Source: an uncultured Flammeovirgaceae bacterium (GTDB lineage Bacteria; Bacteroidota; Bacteroidia; Cytophagales; Cyclobacteriaceae). Taken from it: DNA of 64,000 nucleotides. The notes below the pieces were generated by a model. The model was given only the letters and a program-made list of their open reading frames with translations, had not been told where the DNA came from and ran no database searches. Within the stretch, counting starts at the first letter, position 1, and every line of letters starts with the position of its first letter. Positions 59,267 to 64,000 of this stretch are shown piece after piece. The DNA lies in NCBI GenBank assembly GCA_937883755.1, contig CAKZYA010000006.1, positions 62,001-126,000 on the forward strand, written 5' to 3'. Made by a program: the position numbers and the translations under genes.

Positions 59267-60151
59267 TTACGCCCTGTAAAGCAATGGAAAAAACTGACCT
59301 TCCATTGGCTCACCCTTCTTAACCGGAGGTACCCCGGCTAGTAGTTCATCATTGGTATCTGACTGAGTTCCGTCGGCAAACACATTCAGCACAAACGCTC
59401 GACGGGATCGTTCCGAATGGTTAGCATAGGAGCCGTGTACCGTGAGTGGATGGTGAAAGGAACCGTAGCCCCGCTTCATTTCTACGGGTACTGGTTTGAA
59501 TTCAGCTTTCTGTTCTTCCGTGAGGTAATCCATGACTCCCTCCATATCTCCAGCAAGTTCAGGCTTATCCAGCAATCCCCAGCGATGACTACCGGGTACA
59601 TAATACAAACAACCGTTTTCAGTAGAGGCATCATCCAGTCCTACCCAGCAGGTGAGGTGCTGCATCGGAATGGTTCTCGTCCAGTAAGAATAGTCTTGAT
59701 GCCAAGCGACCACGCCACCGTGCCGAGCGGGTTTACAGAACAGTTGATCGTGCCAGAAGCGTACGGAGTTGTTACCTAACAATTGACTGGCCGTCATGAC
59801 AAAGGCAGGGTTCCATAAAATATCGTGGAAACCCGGTTTGATACGCCAGTGACCCAGTGAATGAAACAGCGTGGTATTTGGGTCAGCCGATTCATTAGAA
59901 TGAAACTCGTAAAACAGCGAGTGTCCTGGATGATTGGGGTTAGTGAGATCTTCTAACTCATCTCGCAAGACATCCACTTGCCAATCTTCCAGTAGCTTGA
60001 TATTGAATAGATAGCCATTTTCCTGAAAAAACGCTACTTGCTCATCGCTAAGCCGATACTGATCCCACTCTTTGGAAGTTTGGGGTTGTTTGAATAAATC
60101 GGATACTAAACTGTGGATTTCGGATAGATCCTGAGTAGTTGCTGATTGCAT
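59267..60151 (-). CDS. Phytanoyl-CoA dioxygenase (PhyH)-family protein
   Basis: 294 residues, Fe(II)/2-oxoglutarate dioxygenase. The iron triad is seen in VAWHQDYSYWTRTI (His and Asp) and SFHHPLTVHGSYANHS (distal His), and RRAFVLNVFADGT holds the Arg for 2-oxoglutarate. Substrate unknown; family members hydroxylate lipids, ectoine or natural products. Divergent or unrelated to the neighbouring DUF1501 gene except for strand, which it shares (43 bp gap). Confidence 0.88.
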   Translation of the reverse strand: MQSATTQDLSEIHSLVSDLFKQPQTSKEWDQYRLSDEQVAFFQENGYLFNIKLLEDWQVDVLRDELEDLTNPNHPGHSLFYEFHSNESADPNTTLFHSLGHWRIKPGFHDILWNPAFVMTASQLLGNNSVRFWHDQLFCKPARHGGVVAWHQDYSYWTRTIPMQHLTCWVGLDDASTENGCLYYVPGSHRWGLLDKPELAGDMEGVMDYLTEEQKAEFKPVPVEMKRGYGSFHHPLTVHGSYANHSERSRRAFVLNVFADGTQSDTNDELLAGVPPVKKGEPMEGQFFPLLYRA

Positions 60152-60194
60152 GTCATTAGACTTTTATCAGGTCAAGAATTTCATTACCCATAAG

Positions 60195-61640
60195 TTAAGC
60201 CAAAATATCTTTTACTACATGCCCATGGACATCTGTTAGACGATACCTTCGCCCCTGATGCTTAAAGGTAAGTTGTTCATGATCGATGCCCATTAGGTGT
60301 AGTAAGGTGGCTTGAAAATCGTGGACATGGACGCCATTGCTAGCCACGTTATAGCTAAACTCATCGGTTTCGCCGTAAACCATACCGGGTTTTACCCCCG
60401 CCCCCGCCATCCACATGGTAAAGCAACCCGGATGGTGATCGCGACCATAGTTATCTTTCGTCAAGCGCCCTTGCGAGAAGCTAGTTCGCCCGAATTCCCC
60501 GCCCCAAACCACGAGTGTATCTTCTAATAAACCGCGCTGTTTCAAGTCTTGGATTAATCCGGCAGTAGCTTGGTCAGTATCTAGTGCTTGTCGTTTAATA
60601 CCTTTAGGTAGACCACCGTGCTGATCCCAGCCCATGTGATAGAGTTGAATAAATTTCACGTCCCGTTCAGCGAGTCGGCGAGCGAGTAAACAGTTAGCCG
60701 CGTAAGTACCGGGTTTACGCGCATCCTCGCCGTACAACTCGTAAATGTGATCGGGTTCGTTACCCATATCAACGGCTTCGGGAACAGAGGTTTGCATTCG
60801 GTACGCCATTTCGTACTGGGTAATCTTGGAGTGGATTTCGGGATCACCCCAGAGGCCGTACTGGTGCTCGTTCATTTCTTTAATGTAATCTAACGCCCGA
60901 CGGCGATCTTCTTTGTGTACACCGTAAGGGTTATTCAGGTAGAGTACTGGATCTTTTCCTGAGCGGAACTGCACCCCCTGATGGTGAGATGCTAAAAATC
61001 CGTTGCCCCAGGCGGCTGAACTTAGCGGTTGGGCACCTCCACCCTTAGAGATAAGAACGATAAAATGGGGTAAATTTTCATTATCAGAACCTAAACCGTA
61101 GCTTAACCAGGAGCCAATGCTAGGGCGACCGCTAAGTTGAGAACCCGTTTGCACGAACATTACCGCTGGCTCATGATTGATCGCCTCGGTATACATGGAT
61201 TTGATGATGCACAGATCATCCACTACTTGTGAGGTGTAGGGAAAAAGCTCGCTTATCCAAGCCCCGGACTGACCGTACTGCTTAAAATCATAGATGGACT
61301 GCACCAACGGAAAGGTAGATTGTCCGGTGACCATGCCCGAATTGCGCTGAGTACCCCGCACTGAATCGGGGATTTCCTGCCCGTGCCACTTGGCTAAGGC
61401 AGGTTTGTAATCAAAGGTTTCTATTTGGGAGGGACCTCCACTTTGAAACAGGTAGATTACCCGTTTAGCTTTAGCCGGAAAGTGTGGACCCGTAATGATT
61501 CCTCCGTTAGAAGATGGTTGAGCTAATGCATCAGCAGGGTTGAGTAAGTTCCCCAACGCTAAGGCACCGAACCCTAAACTGCTTTGCTTCAAAAAATCTC
61601 GGCGGGAATGCCGTAGTTGTAATCGCTTTATCTCTTCCAT
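60195..61640 (-). CDS. Tat-exported DUF1501 protein
   Basis: 481 residues. The start contains SRRDFLKQSSLGFGALALG, a strong twin-arginine signal. The rest is DUF1501: FQSGGPSQIETFDYKPAL, YHMGWDQHGGLPKGIKRQ, WGGEFGRTSFSQGR and GRDHHPGCFTMWMAGAGVKP, a sulfatase/alkaline-phosphatase-like fold with likely metal ligands. Always found beside DUF1553 genes in Planctomycetes and Bacteroidota; function unproven, probably periplasmic carbohydrate or sulfated substrate breakdown. The DUF1553 stop codon is one base from its start codon. Confidence 0.92.
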   Translation of the reverse strand: MEEIKRLQLRHSRRDFLKQSSLGFGALALGNLLNPADALAQPSSNGGIITGPHFPAKAKRVIYLFQSGGPSQIETFDYKPALAKWHGQEIPDSVRGTQRNSGMVTGQSTFPLVQSIYDFKQYGQSGAWISELFPYTSQVVDDLCIIKSMYTEAINHEPAVMFVQTGSQLSGRPSIGSWLSYGLGSDNENLPHFIVLISKGGGAQPLSSAAWGNGFLASHHQGVQFRSGKDPVLYLNNPYGVHKEDRRRALDYIKEMNEHQYGLWGDPEIHSKITQYEMAYRMQTSVPEAVDMGNEPDHIYELYGEDARKPGTYAANCLLARRLAERDVKFIQLYHMGWDQHGGLPKGIKRQALDTDQATAGLIQDLKQRGLLEDTLVVWGGEFGRTSFSQGRLTKDNYGRDHHPGCFTMWMAGAGVKPGMVYGETDEFSYNVASNGVHVHDFQATLLHLMGIDHEQLTFKHQGRRYRLTDVHGHVVKDILA

Positions 61641-61641
61641 A

Positions 61642-64000
61642 TTATTGTCGGGTAAATGCTTCGTTGGTGTTCATAATAGCGTTAGAAACCGTAGCCAAAG
61701 CTGCTACCTGAATCGTCGGTAAGGACGGGTTTCTTTCGTACTCCCCAATGCTTAGGTAAGCCTGAGCATCCTGTGGCTCATCTTCAAACCGATTAACTTC
61801 TTTTTGATAGAACTCAGTAAGCATACTCATCTCCTGATCATCAGGGCTTCGTCCGGTAATCAGTCTAAAGGCTTTTTCCAGTTGACGAGTAGCGTTTTGC
61901 TGGTTTTCCTCGATCAATCGCTCGGCTAAAACGCGGGAGGCTTCCAGGTATTGAGGATCATTCAGTAAAACCAAGGCTTGCAGCGGAGTACTGGTGGTAC
62001 GTCGGCGTACCGTGCAGATGCCTCGTTCGGGAGCATCAAAAATTAGCATAGAGGGTGGCGGAGCCGTCCGTTTCCAGATAGTATATAAACTGCGCCGATA
62101 CAATCCATCGCCCGGTTCTTGTAAGTACTGATAACGCCAACCCTTATTGCTTAACTCGTCCCACAATCCGGCGGGTTGATAGGGATATACACTCGATCCA
62201 CCAGTAGAATCAACAAGTAGGCCACTAATAGCCAACGCGTTATCCCGAATCATCTCAGCCGGCAAGCGGAATCGTGGCCCCCGAGCCAATAGTATATTTT
62301 CTTTATCCCGTTCGGCTAACTCAGGAGTGATAACTGAACTTTGTTGGTAAGTAGCTGACATCACAATCTGTTTGTGCAATGCTTTTATATCCCAGCCAGA
62401 TTCCGTAAAAGTGACCGCCAGCCAATCTAGCAGTTCCGGGTGTGAGGGTAACTCGCCTTGGTTACCAAAATCTTCCGAGGTTCGAACTAAGCCCGTCCCG
62501 AAGTGCATTTGCCAAATACGATTAACGAAGACTCGAGCAGTGAGTGGGTTCTTTTCATCAAAAAGCCACTTGGTAAGTCCCAGGCGGTTTTGTGGTAAAT
62601 CCTCATTGTAAGATAGTACCGCTTCCGGTACGCCGGGTGATACTTCCTCGGTACGGGCGTTGTATAGTCCCCGGTCTAAAATGTAAGTAGGGCGAGGCTC
62701 TTCCCGGTCGCCCATCACCATAATCTCAGGAATCTCATTCAGTGCGGTATTCATCTTAACTCGCTGGTGGTGCAGACTATCCCGTAGCGTTTTGGCTAAA
62801 GTATCCATCTCTTCCCAGTAATATTCCTGCAAAAGTGACGCTTCTTGATTAATCGCCTTCATAGCTTCCTCCGGATCGTACGAATACAGTATTTCCAGAC
62901 CAGTCAGGTTTCGGTCGTACACTTTGATCTCATCAATCCCGCCGTTTTTAAAGGGAATAATGTGGACTCTTTGCCCTAAAGTAAACCCATTAAAGCCGTA
63001 AGTATGAATATCCGGCTCGTAGAGAATGCCTTTGTACAGATTGTCTTGGTCAATATTTGCCGAAGCAGGTTGCCCATTCACATAAAGATGAACCCCTTCG
63101 GCCTGGCTGGAGCCATCGTAAGTGATCGTTACTAGTGACCATTCTTTAGCTGGCAGTGCATTCTGGGAAGTAAGCTGAATGCTGTTGTACGGCCAGGAAT
63201 GAGCCATGATGAATTGCAAGCGATTATCAGTTAGGTGTAGGGAATAGCCTTTGTAACCCAGCCGTAAATCCTCACAGTGGTAGAATACTCCAACTTTTTG
63301 GTAAACCGTATCTGGGTACAGCCAGAGCGAGACTGAGAAAGGTTCAGTACGCTCGTACCAGCCTACTTTTTCACCCAATTTCACTGAGTTATAATCGCTG
63401 ACAAAGAAAGCGTTACCTTTTTTCCCTTCTTTAATAACAGGCTCCTTTAGTGTTGCCGACTTGTGACCGTCAACTAGATTAGGTGAGGTGAACGCATCGT
63501 CATTGGATTGAATCTGATCAAACGGATAGTGAGCTACTAAATCTTGATTAATTTGTCGCTTCAGGCTAGATTCTGAAAGATTGGTATGAGCTTTCCAGTT
63601 TTGGTACTGCTCGTCTGATGATGGTTTTTGTTGCTCTAATTTTGCCTCAAGGTTCTCAATTTTTTGGCTAATAAACTGGATGATGTTTTCCTGCTCTTCA
63701 CTACTGAGTAGAAGGGAAGGGCCAGGGGTTTGATCGGGTCCGTATACCGGAGTACCTATCTCGCGGGTGCTGTTGAAAAAGCCAGAGACTTTGTAGAAAT
63801 CTGCTTGACTAATCGGATCATACTTATGATCGTGGCAACGGGCGCACTCCAGCGATAGTCCCATGAATGCTTGCCCAACTGTTCCTACCCGGTCGGCAAT
63901 GTACTCCTGCCGATATTCTTCAAATACAATCCCTGCCTCCGAATTTTTCTTGTGCAGTCGGTTAAAGGCAGTGGCTAAAATACTTTCTTGGGTAGGATTG
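61642..64000 (-). CDS. DUF1549/DUF1553 protein with LamG domain (5-prime end outside window)
   Basis: The track ORF starts at 63864, but the frame remains open through 64000 and the extra 45 residues (RLHKKNSEAGIVFEEYRQEY, IADRVGTVGQAFMG) are the conserved DUF1549 core, so the gene runs off the right edge. SLECARCHDHKYDPIS is a CxxCH heme-type site. A LamG/concanavalin-like domain (about 130-320 of the track ORF, VSLWLYPDTVYQK, HLYVNGQPASAN) is inserted, and the C-terminal DUF1553 follows (TKWLFDEKNPLTARVFVNRIW, RRSLYTIWKRTAPPPSM, TPLQALVLLNDPQYLE). Partner of DUF1501. It is 787 or more residues here. Confidence 0.92.
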   Translation of the reverse strand, partial: NPTQESILATAFNRLHKKNSEAGIVFEEYRQEYIADRVGTVGQAFMGLSLECARCHDHKYDPISQADFYKVSGFFNSTREIGTPVYGPDQTPGPSLLLSSEEQENIIQFISQKIENLEAKLEQQKPSSDEQYQNWKAHTNLSESSLKRQINQDLVAHYPFDQIQSNDDAFTSPNLVDGHKSATLKEPVIKEGKKGNAFFVSDYNSVKLGEKVGWYERTEPFSVSLWLYPDTVYQKVGVFYHCEDLRLGYKGYSLHLTDNRLQFIMAHSWPYNSIQLTSQNALPAKEWSLVTITYDGSSQAEGVHLYVNGQPASANIDQDNLYKGILYEPDIHTYGFNGFTLGQRVHIIPFKNGGIDEIKVYDRNLTGLEILYSYDPEEAMKAINQEASLLQEYYWEEMDTLAKTLRDSLHHQRVKMNTALNEIPEIMVMGDREEPRPTYILDRGLYNARTEEVSPGVPEAVLSYNEDLPQNRLGLTKWLFDEKNPLTARVFVNRIWQMHFGTGLVRTSEDFGNQGELPSHPELLDWLAVTFTESGWDIKALHKQIVMSATYQQSSVITPELAERDKENILLARGPRFRLPAEMIRDNALAISGLLVDSTGGSSVYPYQPAGLWDELSNKGWRYQYLQEPGDGLYRRSLYTIWKRTAPPPSMLIFDAPERGICTVRRRTTSTPLQALVLLNDPQYLEASRVLAERLIEENQQNATRQLEKAFRLITGRSPDDQEMSMLTEFYQKEVNRFEDEPQDAQAYLSIGEYERNPSLPTIQVAALATVSNAIMNTNEAFTRQ

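Noticed and set aside
1-64000. tRNA genes, CRISPR arrays, prophage or transposase genes
   Set aside because: I looked at all gaps over 100 bp and found no cloverleaf-like sequence, no regularly spaced repeats and no transposase or integrase motif.

Overview
The window reads as a marine Bacteroidota genome, most likely of the order Cytophagales. This is inferred from gene content, from moderate base composition, from weak or absent Shine-Dalgarno sequences, and from abundant short intergenic repeats. Typical lineage content includes GAF/coiled-coil and STAS-like signalling proteins, BlaI/BlaR1-type pairs, DUF1501/DUF1553 pairs, PVC-type cytochrome c proteins, DUF2279 and DUF6691. About 60 genes are supported. 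I found no tRNA, rRNA, CRISPR array, prophage or intact insertion sequence.

Layout. 0.1-9.4 kb holds a secreted sulfatase fused to a GH78 rhamnosidase (same layout as the ulvan-degrading enzyme of Formosa), a LysE-type exporter, a Tat-exported mannonate-dehydratase-like enzyme, an AraC-type regulator gene interrupted by an in-frame TGA, and a beta-hydroxyacid dehydrogenase. 9.4-14.5 kb is a sulfur-handling cassette on the minus strand: two YeeE/YedE half transporters, an MBL-fold/double-rhodanese protein, a SulP transporter and a Crp/Fnr regulator. Three of its transcription units carry the same palindrome, GTAAC-N4-GTTAC, at a fixed distance from a promoter-like element. 14.5-20.5 kb has trpA and trpB split apart by five unrelated genes. 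20.6-26.7 kb is mixed housekeeping (DUF819, ogt, desaturase, ispF, an isolated nuoD).

26.8-29.8 kb is a compact signalling locus: a membrane GAF/coiled-coil protein followed by three tandem diverged paralogues of a small STAS-like domain, closed by a strong terminator. 29.9-39.9 kb holds a very large DUF6807/PVC-propeller/HEAT/cytochrome c lipoprotein, thyA, ispE, fabI, a DUF2279 protein and a DJ-1/PfpI lipoprotein. 40.3-43.4 kb holds DUF418, a BlaI-type repressor, and a BlaR1-type M56 protease whose periplasmic part is an Amidase_3 domain. That domain keeps its zinc ligands but has Asn where the catalytic Glu should be, which suggests a peptidoglycan sensor. 43.6-47 kb holds MarR, a peroxiredoxin-like protein and an outer-membrane barrel. 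47.2-54.6 kb is a TetR-controlled efflux operon of the YbhGFSR type with the ATPase split in two. 54.8-57.5 kb holds a Big_2/DM13 lipoprotein, a barrel and a dienelactone hydrolase. 57.5-64 kb holds radC, rpsT, a PhyH dioxygenase and a DUF1501/DUF1553 pair; the DUF1553 gene runs off the right edge.

Genes that probably work together are the sulfur cassette with its Crp/Fnr regulator, the efflux operon with its TetR repressor and two operators, the GAF/STAS-like locus, and DUF418-BlaI-BlaR/amidase. Several families of short intergenic repeats recur. One of them sits in the same orientation upstream of at least six start codons. All family assignments are from reading motifs; no database search was run.
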